Shown here: positions 1 through 13,697 of the stretch, one piece after another | Layout of the letters: every line of letters begins with the position of its first letter | Numbering within the stretch: position 1 is the stretch's first letter | NCBI GenBank assembly: GCA_013396525.1 | Contig: VWYX01000673.1 | Span: forward strand, 139,375 to 203,374 | Length of the DNA: 64,000 nucleotides | Source of the DNA: Chaetorhynchus papuensis | Lineage: Eukaryota > Chordata > Aves > Passeriformes > Rhipiduridae | Direction of reading: 5' to 3' | Translations under genes and position numbers: made by a program | The notes under the pieces: generated by a model | Told to the model about the DNA's origin: nothing | What the model saw: the letters and a program-made list of their open reading frames with translations, nothing else | Databases searched by the model: none

Positions 1-3000
1 TAGTCTCACAAGGAAAGAAAATACTTGTTTGAAATAAGATGAAAACAACAATTTAACCAATGTGCTTTTATCCATTTACCCAGTGCAATACATATTTCTA
101 TTCAAGTTTTACTAAGATGTTATAGAAAATTTCTGGCTCTAATAAAATCTATTTTAGCCTCAGCAGAGGTTTCTATTATGAACAATGTAATTTGGTGTTT
201 TGCTTCTTTGTCAAGATAATCAGGTGTATTTTGGGGAGGTCTCTAGGTATCATGTTCAAAATTACAGTGGATCACTTGGAAATTTGGCCGTATTTCACAC
301 CTGAAGTTTTTACTGAATTGCTGGACTTAAGAAAGTAATAATACATCTGAATCTTGAAACTTGGAACGTATATTACAAATGCAATTATATGTTTTGGGAA
401 GATAGAAACCATAATTCTATATCCCAATTCTGAAACCCAGCTTATAGGTTTTCCTTATCTGGAAGAGAGATTTTATTTTCTTGTGCTATATACCTTATCT
501 GATTCATTATACTGATTTAGACTTATTAAGAAATGTTTTTCCAACAGGTCAATATGATAGTAACCTAGGCCTTTTTGTGAAGTAAAATCTGTAAGTACAG
601 ATGTGGCTAAAGTAAATAGCCACAAAATTATCTTGGTTTTTGCAAAGGGTTTAATTCAGGGTGCAGGATCCTATGAAATCCTTGAGAGCTAAGAAAACCA
701 TGTTAGAGAAACAATCAGGAGATGAATACTAATATTCGTAAAGAATTTAATATGAAACCTCTCCAATGTGCTAAATTAGACAATAGAAAGCTTGATGAAA
801 AATGTGAAGTTATACAAAGCTGTGCAGATCCGATGCCTGCACTCCATGGTGTTATGTATTCAGAGGAGAAGCGGGTTCATCAGCATGGACCTGGCCTTGG
901 GCAGCTGTGCTCAACCTGTGGGACCAAGTGTGCTCAATCTATATCCAAATCTTATATCTTCATATATAATTCTGTCCATATGGCAAATTCTAGGCTATTC
1001 CCCTCCCTCTTTTGTCTTACAAAGTGTTCTGACAAGTCTTTCTGATGATCTTTAAAAAGCTGATGTGATCATATATATGTAAACCAATTTAAATAATAAA
1101 CCTGAGCTGGGGGAAAAAATTAGTCTGCAAATTTGAACTTGACAAGGACTTGACTTTTGAGACTGCTGCACTAAGCTTTTAAAGGTACTTTGAAAAGTAC
1201 ATTTCTTGACGTTTGCGAACACCAGCAGAGCACTTACAGTTCAACAGTGTATTTTAAATGTTTTAGAACAACTAGAAAAGTGTGCTTTTTGGCATATGGT
1301 AATGATTACGTTCTGTCTCCTGGAAAGGCCAGTAGCTGCTTGGTGGTTTCAAGTATCCTAGAAGCAGATGTGTGAAAACAAGTACCGCAGGAATTTAGTT
1401 ATTTATTCAGAGCCAGACAACAACATCCTGTATATCAAAATGGCACAGTATCAACTTTTGAGTTCACTCACATGTGTGGTGTTCCTCAGAGCTGGTTGGC
1501 CTCTTTTTTATATATTCCCTTCCTATACTGGCAGCTGTGGATGTGTGGCTTTTGCCCATTATGCTGACCATGACCTCAGCCACTGCTCCAGAGCTGTGAG
1601 AGAATGCAGAGAACTATTTTTGCACTGTTCTAGTCACATGGTGTGGCTCCTCCATACGAGGAATTTTCTCCTGGATATGTCTAATCAGTCTTTAGCAGTT
1701 TCAACATCTCAGGTATTTGTAGATTGCTTTAATAGGACATTTTCTAGGGAAATTTTGTTCTCTTACACTCCGTTATTGGAGAAAGGCTACACTAACTTTC
1801 TCTTGACACTTGAGTAAAAACAGTATTTTAAAGAGAGACCATTTCTTGTTGAATATCTTTTGAAATATATTTTATGCTTACAGGATTTACCCTGGCATTT
1901 AAAACATTGCCAAAGTGAATATATTTAATATGCTTTTTGTTAGATTCCTCCTACTCTCTTTCATATTTTTACTCTTTCATCCACTTTTGTAAATAGTGCC
2001 TATTTTTTGAAAGACTTCTAGAAGAGGAGTCCTATTTTCACAGATCTTTTTAGCTATTCTGGTGAATGTGCCTTGTAAGTTAAAGTTATGTTGCTCAAAG
2101 AACTCCAGTGGCTAAAAAGATTTTGTCTAGCATTCCTCATCTCCTGCTGATAAAAATGTTGCCCCTATTTACTATACAAATTAGAGTTGGATTTATTTAA
2201 GTCTAATTTTAAGCACTGCCAGTTACTATATTAAAAAGTGACTAATTATGCCTTAAAGTGAGAAGAAAAAAAAAAGGCTTTCCAATTTTCTTAGATATTT
2301 CAACAAATCTACTCTTGAATAGTCCACCTGATGTCCCAAAACGCTTTTTGCATTATAAAAATGTGACAAAAACGTCTGTTTCAGTAGTTCTAAGGGGCAG
2401 ATGACCTTTTTTTCCTTTTAAGCCTGTGTACAGAAGTAAGCTAGGACATCATTTTTCCAGAAAAAAAACCTCTCAAATTTGCCTTTCATTAAACATTTCT
2501 GTTTGAAAATGGTGTTTAATTACATCAACTGTTGTGTGCCAGTAAGTCTGGATGAAATTCAAGTCCATTGCAATCTCTTTCTCTTTTCATTAAATGTGGC
2601 TTAAAAACAGTGATTTTGTCTGGTTTCTCCTTAGCTCCCTCAAGAACCAAATTCTAAGGTTTTTTTTTAACTCTTCCTCCATTTTCTCTGTGAAATTGTA
2701 GATCCTTTTCCATGAAAGAAGAAATAATCTCTGAGCTTTCTCAATGTTCTTTGCAGCATAGATCATGCTTTTCTAAACCTATAGATCCTGCAGGTTTAAA
2801 AGTATGTTATAGGCCACATTTTCTCCTTGTGGAATTAGCAACTTACTAAAAGCACTGTTCCTGCTCAGAATAAAATTAATACAATAGCTTGATGGTAAGA
2901 AGACTTAATCCTGTCAAATTAAGCTTCATGAATAATTCACAAGGTACAATTTCATGTTTATTTCATTATTAAAGATAGAAAGTGTGTGTATGCCATCCAT

Positions 3001-5289
3001 GCTTTTTAATAACAATTTTCTAGTACTTGCAGAAAAAAACCCATGCTGTTACCTCTGCAATGCATTTTTGTTTGTTCTTATTTGAATTTTGATACTGAAT
3101 GTAAAACTATTGTAGACATTCATATTATAAATTATTTTCTTCCAGAATATCTCAGTTGAGTGTTTATTAAAATGTATGAAAAATATTACAAACCCAAGAG
3201 AAATAATAATATTTTTTAGAAACTCATTGCCTGTTTAGAAGTAGCACAGGGGCTCCAGAATGTTCAAAACTCAGGTTTAAGTCGGTGGAAATTACATTAG
3301 AAATGTCAAGGCAAGATGTTGCAGATAATAAACAATGTTGTGTCTTAAATATACTCAAAACAGAATGAGAACAACTCAGTCCTGCTGTGTGTTAGTTTTT
3401 CCATGATCAAGGGTAAAAATATGCCCTAACCATTGAGAGTGCAACACCTAGAATATTGTCAGGATAATGTCAAAATTCTCTTCACTTAAGTTGTGAAAGA
3501 CACTCTTATACTTTTGTCCTACGTCAGTATACAAGTACATTATTTTAGTAGTTCTAGTGCATTATGAAAAAATGTTGGAAAACTATTTCAATTAAAACCC
3601 AAAAAAATGGGAAGAAGTCAAAACCAGTAGTAAACACAACAGTCACCACTGAAAATAAAATAGAGTTAGCTTATGAATGAATGGCAAAAAGAAAATTTGA
3701 AGGAAATAATGTAATAGAAATATTTAATCTTAAATCAAATGGGTTAATAAGGGACTGGTGGGAAAAAAGGAAACCAAAACAATTTATTCTCCTTTTTCTG
3801 GCATATTATCAGGTGTGTTTATTAATTATAACAACTTTAAATGGTGTCCCCTCAAGAAATTTTTCTGATACTTTATTTTCTAATAGTGCGTCTTTTTTCT
3901 GCATCCCAGTCTCATGTTACTTATTGTCTTCGGATGCCCATGTTGAACAGTACCCTGATGCTGTGTTGCTATTGTGTTTCTAGTTACACAATTCTATCAC
4001 AACTGCAGTGTTAGGTTGTTGAATGAAAAAGTAAAAAGGAGAGTTTTAGTTGTGTATAGATATTTGCCCTATAGATTTGCAATATTATAAACTGATAGAG
4101 ATCTTAAACGTGTCTCAATTATATTGTTCTCATCACTGAATAATGTTTTGTAAACTGAATAAAGTCACAAAACTCATGGTAAACCAGACTAGACCTAGGC
4201 AGAAAACGTAACAATTAGAGAGACTTTACCTATTGAATTTTGTTCACAATCAGAGAAAATGCTGAAAAAACTACTATATGAGAGAGATTTCATACAATTA
4301 ACAATTTTAACCCATCTTTCCATATTGTTCAAAATCCAGACCTAAAATAAAACTTGACTATTTTCACTCTTTCAAGTATATCTCTCTGTACAGATCTTTT
4401 GCTTTTGGAGACAATATAAAATACTAGAGTCTTCTCTAGTTGTCAGTATGGCATTGGAATCCAAGCTTAGCACAAATTCCACTTTGTTTATGGTCCCCCA
4501 TATTGTTCTCAGTTGTTATTTACCCATTCATTTAGCCCTTCTGCTATATTACCATAGATATTGATCCTTATATTTTTGTTTTGTCTGTGTCATCATCTGC
4601 CTCCGGACAGGTTAGAATTCTAATCCCCAAAAATACTCTCACTCCAAAACAATTTGAATTCTCCCGAGTTAAAACTTGTTTATCAATTACTAATGCCCTA
4701 CATGTACTCTCATGCATATATTCTGCTAGACAATTAATGACAACTTGTACTCAGGTGTGAGTAGAAAATTATGTACTGAATCTTAACCCCTTTGTTGCCA
4801 TAGGGATGTAAATGGGTTTTATCATTATACAGTTTCATTTTTTCTAATGATTGATGTCTTTCATCTTCCACTTGGGTATATTATAGCTCTAAATCTGTTC
4901 TTTGTTTTTTTGTACCTTGATTTCTTAATGGATTCCTGTTTTAGTCGGTTCAAACTATGTTTTAGCCTGGGTATACCTTGATTCTTATTTTAGCTTGTAC
5001 TTTGTATTCCCACTATCAAAACCCCCACAACATTAGAAACTACTTGCAGATGTGCTGTGACCTTGATGTTCTGCTGAACCAGTTGCATTTGGCACATCCT
5101 CTACTTAGGTTCCTTCACCTGTTTTTCATGCTTCCACAACCAGGCATTCCCATTCTTCCTCCGTTAATACCAACTTAAAATTTTCACTTACTGTAGCATT
5201 TAAACCAAACTTTTAGAATACAATAACAAAAAAATTGTAAATATTACAGACTGAAGAATGACATATTCAAAATTCAAGTAGGAAAGGAT
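1..5289. other. Unique AT-rich non-coding stretch
   Basis: No repeat family or gene was recognised here. The longest open frame (1368-1817 plus, 149 codons) has low-complexity hydrophobic composition and no recognisable domain. It has no supported splice sites or start context, so I treat it as a chance frame. Homopolymer runs and scattered A/T-rich words are typical of bird intergenic or intronic DNA. Confidence 0.6.
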
Positions 5290-5490
5290 CTTCAGTGTCT
5301 GTCTAGTCTAGTCTTTTCCATGCCTGCCCACCCTGTATTTCCCTAAGGACTCCATATGTAGCAGCACTCCATCCATAAGAGTTGTTCTACCATGTCTCTG
5401 TAATCCCAGTGAGGTTGTGGACCCCTCACCTAGGCATTCTCTTGAAGCAGTTCTGCTCTGATGCTTTCTGCTCTGAGGATGGTGTCAGCA
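5290..5490 (-). mobile_element. Old LINE (CR1-like) endonuclease relic
   Basis: On the minus strand, bases 5404-5390 read Ile-Thr-Glu-Thr-Trp, the conserved ITETW block of the apurinic-type endonuclease domain of CR1-like ORF2. After an in-frame stop (5389-5387) the reading continues Asn-Asn-Ser-Tyr-Gly-Trp-Ser-Ala-Ala, close to the segment that follows the block in CR1 proteins. Flanking codons are decayed and no long open frame remains, so this is a dead and probably old copy. Edges are approximate. The family link is from motif memory, and another CR1-clade LINE is possible. Confidence 0.5.
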
Positions 5491-6105
5491 CCTGTTCCTA
5501 CAAGTGCTTCAACCCCTGTTAGCATTTCAGGTCTGTGAGACTGTAACCCCTAAACAATGAAAGAGATGTTTAATTTAGGTGCTATTGAGTGCTTCTGGTA
5601 ACTGTCAGACCCTTTGGGCTTTCATATTTTCTGCTTTACAGATTAAGATGATGGTTTCTGCGCTTTGAGTTACTGCAGAGAATCACTCCTGTTTTGTGAA
5701 AGCTGGAATAAAATATTAATTAATAACTAGACAAAGAGAGATCATTAATAGTTTAAATGTTTTCCATATGTACCTTCAAACCAGGCTATAGTTTACAGAC
5801 AAAAGGTTAATGTGACAATACTAAAGGAGTACATCCTCTAGTAGAAATGGCAGTGTAAACTGTGCCCTGTTTTGTACTGTCTAGGTTCTCTGAATTGTTT
5901 TCATCTTTAATTAGTAGCTAGGGGTATCACAGCAAATTTCTTTGGAAAGGAACAAGAGATAGAAGGGTCTCAGAGACAGGGGAAAGGAGAACAGTTTACT
6001 CCCCAATTGCAGCTGAGAGTTACAGTTTGTTATAAATCTGAAGGCTTTTATACAACAGATCTGAAGATTTTGAAGTTTTTGGGAGAAAGTATGCTTTTAA
6101 AAATG

Positions 6106-6260
6106 TAGAATTGTAGAATTATAAAATGTACAGAGTTAGAAAGGGCCCATCAGGATCATTAAGTCCAAGTCCTGGCCCTGTGCAGGATACTCCAAGAATC
6201 ACACCATGTAGGCGTGTTGAAGACTATTGCCATACCTATTTCTTCAAAGCGCTTGTCTCT
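6106..6260 (-). mobile_element. CR1 LINE 3' end, minus strand
   Basis: The left edge carries degenerate copies of the CR1 terminal octamer in reverse complement (two tagaatt-type units at 6106-6121). Next comes the conserved GGAAGGGACCC-like block (here gaaagggccc at 6138-6147), then a stretch matching the CR1 subtype with 'aactcctggccctg' and 'aatcacaccatg'. Only about 150 bp of 3' sequence is present, the usual outcome of 5'-truncated target-primed reverse transcription. No coding function remains. Confidence 0.75.
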
Positions 6261-6828
6261 TCTAGTTCAGAATGGTTTTCTGAGTTCTGTAAGTGGTATT
6301 ACTGTTCAGAACAGTAGTATTAAAGTTGTGGGCATAGTAGAATGGTCCATAATGGTTTATAGAATCACAAAACAAAAAAACATAAACCCATTAAATTAAA
6401 AAAAAAAGAATAAATATATGTGATGACCTCCAAAAGTGGGGGATTAATTTGTTCTCAAATGTTTGGAAGACATTGTTCTAAGTAACATCAACCTAGACAA
6501 GGAGTCTTTTTATGGAAGTTATTTCCTAAAGATGGTGAAAAATAAGTTGAAGGAAAATAGTAATCATCTTTGGTGTCCTACTTGAGTTTTGGCCAGCTAT
6601 CAATCTAAATGTCCTAAGTGAACTAAAACAATAGACTAAAATACCTGGTTCAATTGCTCATTAAAACCTTAATTAGGATATTTTTTCCATGTCAAAACAC
6701 AGTGATTTGAAAATATATTTTAAAACCAACTTTCTCTTGTCTTGTGTCCATGTATACACATTGAATTAGAGATTCCAATTTAATTATGATGGTTCAGGTA
6801 GATCAGGGCTCTAAGTTTTCACAATTTT
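6261..6828. other. Unique non-coding spacer
   Basis: AT-rich sequence between a CR1 end and a solo LTR. It holds an A-rich run at 6396-6418. No gene or repeat was recognised. Confidence 0.5.
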
Positions 6829-7276
6829 TGTTGAAGTTTGGGAATGTTACTCCTGCTCCCCTCCTCCCACCCACTCTGGTTAGAGAGAAAAAAGGCAGAG
6901 ATAATGGGCTGAGGTAAGAACAATTTACTGGAAACAGCAATGAGGTAGGAAAACTAATAGTAATGGCAACAACACTGATAACAACATCATACAAAAAGAG
7001 GGTGTTTTACATGGAAAATGGTCAGTGACCTAACCTGACATGGCACAGCCCTGAGACAATGAACAAAACAAGCAGACAGACCCACTTCACCCAGACTTTT
7101 TGCCCACTCAAATCCATTCCCCTTCTTCTCAGAAGTGAGGGCCCCAGGCTTCCACCCCCGAGCAGTGATGTGAGGTGGTATAGTGTAACAACCCAGACAT
7201 GCCCACACAGCTCCAGGGTTCAAACCCTCATTGCTACTGTGAAAAATTAACCCTGTCCTTGGCTGAAGCCAGGACA
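6829..7276 (-). mobile_element. Endogenous retrovirus solo LTR, minus strand
   Basis: Read on the minus strand, the element begins at 7276 with TGTCCTGGCTTCAGCC, followed by an 'aca-ggg-ttaattttt' block. That is the 5' start shared by a common avian LTR group. Its 3' half (about 6950-6840) has the T-rich tract and the GGGTGGGAGGAGGGGAG-like segment expected near the LTR end. There is no adjacent gag, pol or env frame, so it is a solo LTR. The 3' edge is uncertain (it may be truncated near 6829), and no clean target-site duplication was found around 'gtgta' at the right side. Confidence 0.65.
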
Positions 7277-9868
7277 GTGTAGAAAGAAGCAATATCAATC
7301 CCTGAAACATATTGTATCACTTTTGACTGATTTTTCTAGATCAACTGTACTATCCAGTCATCAAGCTTGGAGCTGCAACTTACTAGCATCGTGTACTTGT
7401 AATTCAGCATTTTTTCTTGCTGTCTTTAGTGATAACCTGCATAATAAAAAGCTAGTTTACTAACATTATCACTATATGTTTACTAACATATAGTAATAAA
7501 ATCCTTTTATAATTTAGGAAGTGTGTTGTGAAGACACAGTAATATAGACAAAAGATATTTGAGTATGTGTGTGTTTCGGTTTTTTTGGTTGCTTGGGGTT
7601 TTTTTGTGTATGGGGGGTTTTGATTGTTTGATTGTTTTTAATTTTTTTCCGTCCCTCCTGACCCCTTCTACTTGATTCTGCATAACCCTATGTGAATGTT
7701 CAATGCAGTCCAGTCTTTACTGATAACTCTCTACAATTACTGTAATTCAGTTATTAACAATAAGTAAAGTAACTTTAAAACTGTGCATGACATAAATACT
7801 GGCATGTGATCCAGCATATGAAGCCACTGCTATTTGTGTTGTTACATACAAAATCAAAAGTATTTAAAATATCCATCTTTAAACAGAGGTTTTGATCACA
7901 TTATTCCCGTTCACTTTTAGCTGTACGAGGTGACAAGTGGATTGAGCACTTCACTGGTAGATTGCAACTTGTTGAATATTGGTGCCCATTCTAGTATGTC
8001 TGTTAAAGTCTGAATTTCCAGTATTCTGAGAACTTCTGGCATGGTTCATCTCATGCAATACATTTTAGATCCAAAATTGTGGATTGTTCTTTAAATATTA
8101 TTGTAGCCTGTGTCTGTGGAACTGTTATTTTTTTCTTTCACATATTTTTGGAGGAGGACAGGGTGAAAAGGGTTGCAAATCATACTTCAGAAAAACTAAT
8201 TATAAGGACTCAGAAAGTGTTCTGTGTAGGAAATCGTGTTTTCTTTACATTTTAACTCCCATCAGTTTGGCACTGCATAGAAAAATAAAAGGAAACTACT
8301 TCTTTTTTTTTGCTGATTCAGCATGTGTTCAGCAGTGCTGACACAGCTCTAGAATGAGCTCCTAAATGTACGATAACATCCTCCCTTAATAAAGAGAATT
8401 TCAAGTAAAAAGGAAGGTTTTCCCATAATCCTTCGTTCAAAGAAATTAAACTCTTGAAATAAGTTCACATGCAATACTGTCTGACAGGATTCTCCTTGTA
8501 GTTCCCGCTCAGGAAAGATACAGTGCGTAATACATCAATAATTTGTTCTTTAACCATAGGCCATCACCTCAGATAAAAGTCTTGGCAGCAGTCTTACATA
8601 TCTTGGGAAAGGTATATAAGTGGATCAAAATCCTCAGCTGGATCACCAGTCACAGGATTGTCAATTTGACAGTTATTCATGCGTGGGTTGCAGTCATTTT
8701 CTGAATAAAAGATCCTTCTATACTTGACCTGTATGTAGCTTTCCCCTTAACAATAAAAAGGCACAATTTCTTTTACACAGCACTTTCTAATTTCCTATTT
8801 GGAAACTTACATTATATAGAAAAGGCAGTCTATGATAAATTGTTCAATCCTGTTTTCTTCTCTCAGATGACCTTTAATCAGTTCTTGACTTTTTTTCCGT
8901 GGATTAGTTTCCCCTTAGATAGGGTGTTTAAGTCTTTTTAGGGGCTACTTTTATCAGGGGCTGTACCATCACTTTTGACCTTGTATCAGTTTCTCCTCTT
9001 CAAAGCAAAAAGGTATTAAACACCTTCAAATCTTTTATAGCTTAAATATGTGTTAGAGGGGAGAGTTTATAGAATTAAAAACGACAATAAATACTCATTC
9101 AAATTAAATGCAGAATCCAGTGCATGAAACAAAATTTGTCTGAAATAAAGGTTTTAATATATGTTTCTATTGCCAGAAGCACAGTCTGTATATGACTCTC
9201 TAACATTTGTATTAAACATTAGTTTACATACACCTATTGAAAAAAAATCAGAAAATTTGCATTATCCATGGATAAAATTCTCTGACTACGTTGCCAATGC
9301 TTGTGAAACCAAATAAAACCCTCTGTCATACAATTCTATTCATTTTGCCTTAAATGAAGCACCAGAAACTAATGAACCTAATTTTTGTATCCTTGTATAT
9401 TGACATTTTTCTCTGCTTACTATGCTTGCAACAATACTTCAGGGTTTATTTTTGGTTTTGGCAAGATCACCAAACTTTTTCCCCTCACTAGTTTCCCATC
9501 TCAGATTAAACAATTGATGGTGACCAATAAAGTTGCAGAATGTTCCTCAGAGCATGGTAATAAAACAACTCAGCACTTTCTCCCAAATTGCTTTAAAAAC
9601 ACTAAAGCTGGAATTTGTCTGTTGCTGAACACTCACATTTCATTGGCACAAAGGCTGAAAAGCTAGCTGACTCATCCTAGCCTTATTTTTTTTAATACCT
9701 GTACAGTTTTGCTGGACCAGAATCGTTTTGACATTGAGACAAGATTAAGAAAAAAATCCAGGTCTGTAAACACATTTTCCAGCTAAAAAGTATCTGATTT
9801 ACATAATCTCCCTATCCAACTCTTTCTCAGTACTCCAGGTGGAGAGTCACTTTATGAAGTTAGAATAA
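7277..9868. other. Unique non-coding stretch with T/G-rich low-complexity patch
   Basis: No gene or dispersed repeat was recognised. A T/G-rich low-complexity patch lies at about 7566-7650 (runs of T and G with gattgttt units). The open frames in this interval are short and without recognisable motifs. Confidence 0.55.
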
Positions 9869-10012
9869 TGCAATCATAGAACAGTTTGGACTGGTCATAT
9901 AGTCCAACCCACCCTGGAAGAAACAGGAACATCTTCAACTAGATCAGGCTGCTCAGAGCCCTTTCCAACCCAACCATGAATGGGTCATCTACCTCCTCTG
10001 TAGGAATCTCAT
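9869..10012 (-). mobile_element. CR1 LINE 3' fragment, minus strand
   Basis: Starts with the reverse-complement CR1 tail signature 'aatcatagaacagtttgg' at about 9870 and continues 'tagtccaaccca', 'aactagatcaggctgctcagagccc' and an 'accatgaatgg' block. These are diagnostic of a CR1 3' UTR. It abuts a second CR1 copy that starts at about 10014 in the same orientation. It is heavily 5' truncated and non-coding. Confidence 0.8.
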
Positions 10013-10013
10013 A

Positions 10014-10845
10014 CAGTCCTAGAATATTTCAGTTTGGAAGGAACCTTTAAAGGTCGTGTAGGATGCAACGCAATAAGCAGCAACATCTTACACTACATCA
10101 GGTAGCCCAGAAACCTGATCAACTTGACCTTGATTGAATGTTTCTAGAGATGGCAGATCTACCACTTCTCTGGACAGCCTGTTTTGGTGTTTCACCACCA
10201 TCATCACAAAGAGCCTATTCCTTCTATCTAGTCTAAATCTACCCTCTTTTAGTTTAAAACCACTATCCTTTGTCCTATCACAGTAGGACATACTAAAAAG
10301 TCTCTTTCCATCTTATTTATACACCCTCATGAAGTATTAAAAGGACAAGATAAGATCTCACAGAGCCTTTTCCAGGCTGACCAACCCCAGCCCTCTCATC
10401 CTTTCCTCGCAAGGGAGTTATTTCATTTTTCCTGTCATTCTGCCGGCCCTCCTCTGGATGTGTTCTAACATGTCTATATCTTTCCTGTGCTGGAAGCTGT
10501 AGAGACGGGTAAAATACTGCAGCTGGGGACACACAGGAGTGCACTAGAGAGGGAGAATCACCTCCCTTGGTCTGCTGGTGTTCCTGTTTTTGATGCAGCC
10601 ATGGATATGATTGGTTTTCTGGGCTGTGAGTGTGCTTTGTGGGCTGGTGTCCAGCTTTTCATTCACCAGAACACCCAAGTCCTTCTCCAGTCTTCCTCCA
10701 GAGGGCTTTCAATTCCTTCACCCCACAAACTGTATTGAAACAACAGTTGGTCCAGCCCTGGAACAGGCCCACTTCTTGAGCTTGTCCAGATTCTTTTGAA
10801 CAGCATTCCTGTGTTCAGAGGCCCACCAAAGGACTTGAGTAACTG
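10014..10845 (-). mobile_element. CR1 LINE, longer 5'-truncated copy, minus strand
   Basis: The element begins with 'cctagaatatttcagtttgg' at about 10020 and extends about 830 bp. On the minus strand 10291-10088 encodes a decayed CR1 ORF2 C-terminus, including an FKLKEGRFRLD-like segment and a 'SREVVDLPSLETF' segment, both typical of CR1. Beyond that it contains 'ctcctctggatgtg' and 'cacccaagtccttctcc' blocks seen in long CR1 3' portions. Multiple stops and indels show it is inactive. It sits directly beside another CR1 copy with the same polarity. Confidence 0.85.
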
Positions 10846-13697
10846 TTTTTCAAAGTACAACATTAAAACTCTCCCCTGTGATTTATTGTAATTAGAAATC
10901 TTACAACATGTCTTAATGGTAGACAAATACCTGCTAGAAGAGAAGTGAGACAAAGAGAGGATCAGAAATTAAATTACTCATCAGAGCCCATGCTTATCAA
11001 TATCTCGTAAGATTTAAATGTAATTAATTACTCTTATTACAGTTAAGGTATGAGTTGGGTTAGCAGTTTCTCAGTCCTCTACAGCTGTCCTGAGATGGTG
11101 CTGAAATCAGTCTGATTGAACACTAGTTTATTCAATCCAATTGAATAACACGTAGCAAATGAAAGGTCAAAAGGAAACTGACTGTAAAGTCAAATCACAC
11201 TTCACACAAATAGTGAGCATAATTTGTCACCTGAAAAGGAAATGAAGGGGTTTAACTGTAGATAAAGCACTGAATTTTTGAGGAATACAAATTTAATGCA
11301 GGAGGTATGGAAGAGATAAGTACTTTGAGCATAAGGAATGACAGGTAACTTGATGACTATCACAATCAAAAACTGAAGATCAGTTTATTGTTAGGATTAT
11401 TTTCACTTTGAATTATCCTCTGATTCAGACATGCAGCCTCAAGCACAAGGGAATCAAAACAATTCAAACTGCAATTATTGTAAATCTTGGTGGGAATATG
11501 GAGTAGGAGAGAAGAACTAGTAAGGTAACAGCATTCTAAAAGAAAAAATACCAATCATGAGTTTGGGTGATAAATCACAAAGAAGATTTCTCTAAGTTAA
11601 ATAATGACATTACTAAAGGAGGAAGAGAGCAATTTAATGGATAATTTAATGCTGAGATAATAAAAGCAAATAGTCATATTCTAGCCAGATGTTGTCAAAA
11701 ACATGAATTTTGAAGCTGCTTGGAAGGAACCAGCGTGAGTCAAGTGTTGTTAATATTACCACTGAATTGTGAAATTTGAATCTCTTGTCTTTGTAAAGTA
11801 ACTTTACTGGTTGAACATTATTAAAAATATCTAAATGAATAATTTAGACAAACATTATATTGAAAAAAAATCTGAATTAATGCAGGAATGATAATTACAG
11901 CATATGGAATTCTGGTTTTGATTTTCAGAGCAGCATGGAAACTGCCTAAGTCCTAACCAAACAGTAAGTTTCCCTTTGTCATGTGGTAGGGTTTTTTTCC
12001 TCACTGTTTTTTTCAGACCATTTCAATCTATCTGAGTTCCCATGACTTTCAAAATGCTCCAAAAATTTGAGGTTTCTCTCTGTGACTATTTTAAGATAAG
12101 AGAATGATATGTAAATTTTCTTATTTTTACTGAAATGTGTGCTACTAGTAAGAGTTGTTCAACCTTAGGCAAATCACTAATCCTCTCTGACCCTCTATTT
12201 AGCTACATGTAAAATAGGCCTAATAAAAAGTCCTAGTAGCAAGCATGGAATTTAAGCTAGACAAATAACTTTTAACAGTAGAAGAGTAGAACTGGCATAA
12301 TTAATTGAACTGCAGTGAAACTAATCCTACTGGCAGCAGTAAAATTAGTCAGTCACGTAAGTTTTATTTTGTTACAGTCACAAAAATGCTCTAACTGAAG
12401 TAAATATAATGCCACTATCTTTCTCCCCAGTGAAAGGCAGTAGCAGAGGCAGTAAGTATATTTTTGTTCATGTTGGTAGTTATATAACACTTAAGCAAAG
12501 GCAGAATAAAATTTACAAAATCTGGTGAACCTGAAAAATGTTCTTTTAGGAGGCTACTGAGTTGCCATTGAAACAGAAGTTGCAATCTCCATTTCAGCCT
12601 AGTGAAAAGATACATATGTGAATTCACAAGTTCTGATTGTATTTCTCTATTCTTGTAAACTCAGAATTTTAATCTTCTTCCTTGGAAAGAGGAAATCCAT
12701 AATCATGATGTTTATAAGCACTACTATACTTAGTAGAGCTACTAACAAGGTGAGCCAGAAAGCAACCCACAAACTTCTTATCAGTCAGTTTTATTCTGCT
12801 TAGTTTCCATGAAGTAACAGTTTAGTAGGAGCTTAGATTTGCTAATTGAGAGCCCTCTGAGAGAAACTGATAAACCAACTTACGTGAGAAAAATCTTGAA
12901 ATATTTCTGGTAAGTTATTAAGCATCTAAATTTCTTAGTTAACAATACCTTAAGTAGATAACTTAGAGATGAAAAAAAAGGATACCAAAGAGAATTAACT
13001 GATGGAATTTCATCCATGACAAAATGACTGAGTCTGGCTTTTAGGTTCTTACATATTTCTGATTTATCAGTTTACATTCTGCAAATTCTTAGCTGGTCTT
13101 ATAGACTTCTATAGATGTATTCATGTTTTTCTCTTGCCAAGATACAGGTATCAAGCTATGATACAGATGTGACCTATTGTTGACCTATGCAGGCAAACAA
13201 CAACTCTTTTGTTAAGATTTTGAGATTGACCCAGGCACTCATACCAAAATGAAAGGGATAAACACATAGCTGATTAATAATATAACTGTAGAAGACAGTT
13301 GATACACTGATTCTACAGTCAGTGGGCCATAAAATCACAGACATACATTCTTAATTAAAAGAACCCTAGCAAAAGTCACATGCACAAAATAGAATTGCTA
13401 GGAGCAGCTCTGGACAAAGCATCAGACACATGGGGAAAAAACACAGTATTGTCAAAGTTTTTCTGTCTATGTCATACAACAAATAAGTTCACTTTGACTG
13501 ATCTTATGATGCCCAAAAAATCATCCAAACCATTTTAATTCTAATTAAACACAATTTTCAAACATTTTAATTCTGATCTGGAATTTTCCACAAATGGCAG
13601 TATTTAGCTCTTGGCAACACTGATCAGTAATACATCTGTGTTAACATGCTTGGACTTAAATCATGCAGAAAAAGAATACAATATTTAAAAATACTAA
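10846..13697. other. Unique non-coding stretch
   Basis: AT-rich DNA with no gene, LTR or CR1 signature recognised. Open frames are 60-70 codons and lack any family motif. Confidence 0.55.

Noticed and set aside
1368..1817. 149-codon plus-strand frame
   Set aside because: No recognisable motif, no plausible splice sites or promoter, and composition consistent with chance. I could not exclude it fully without conservation data.
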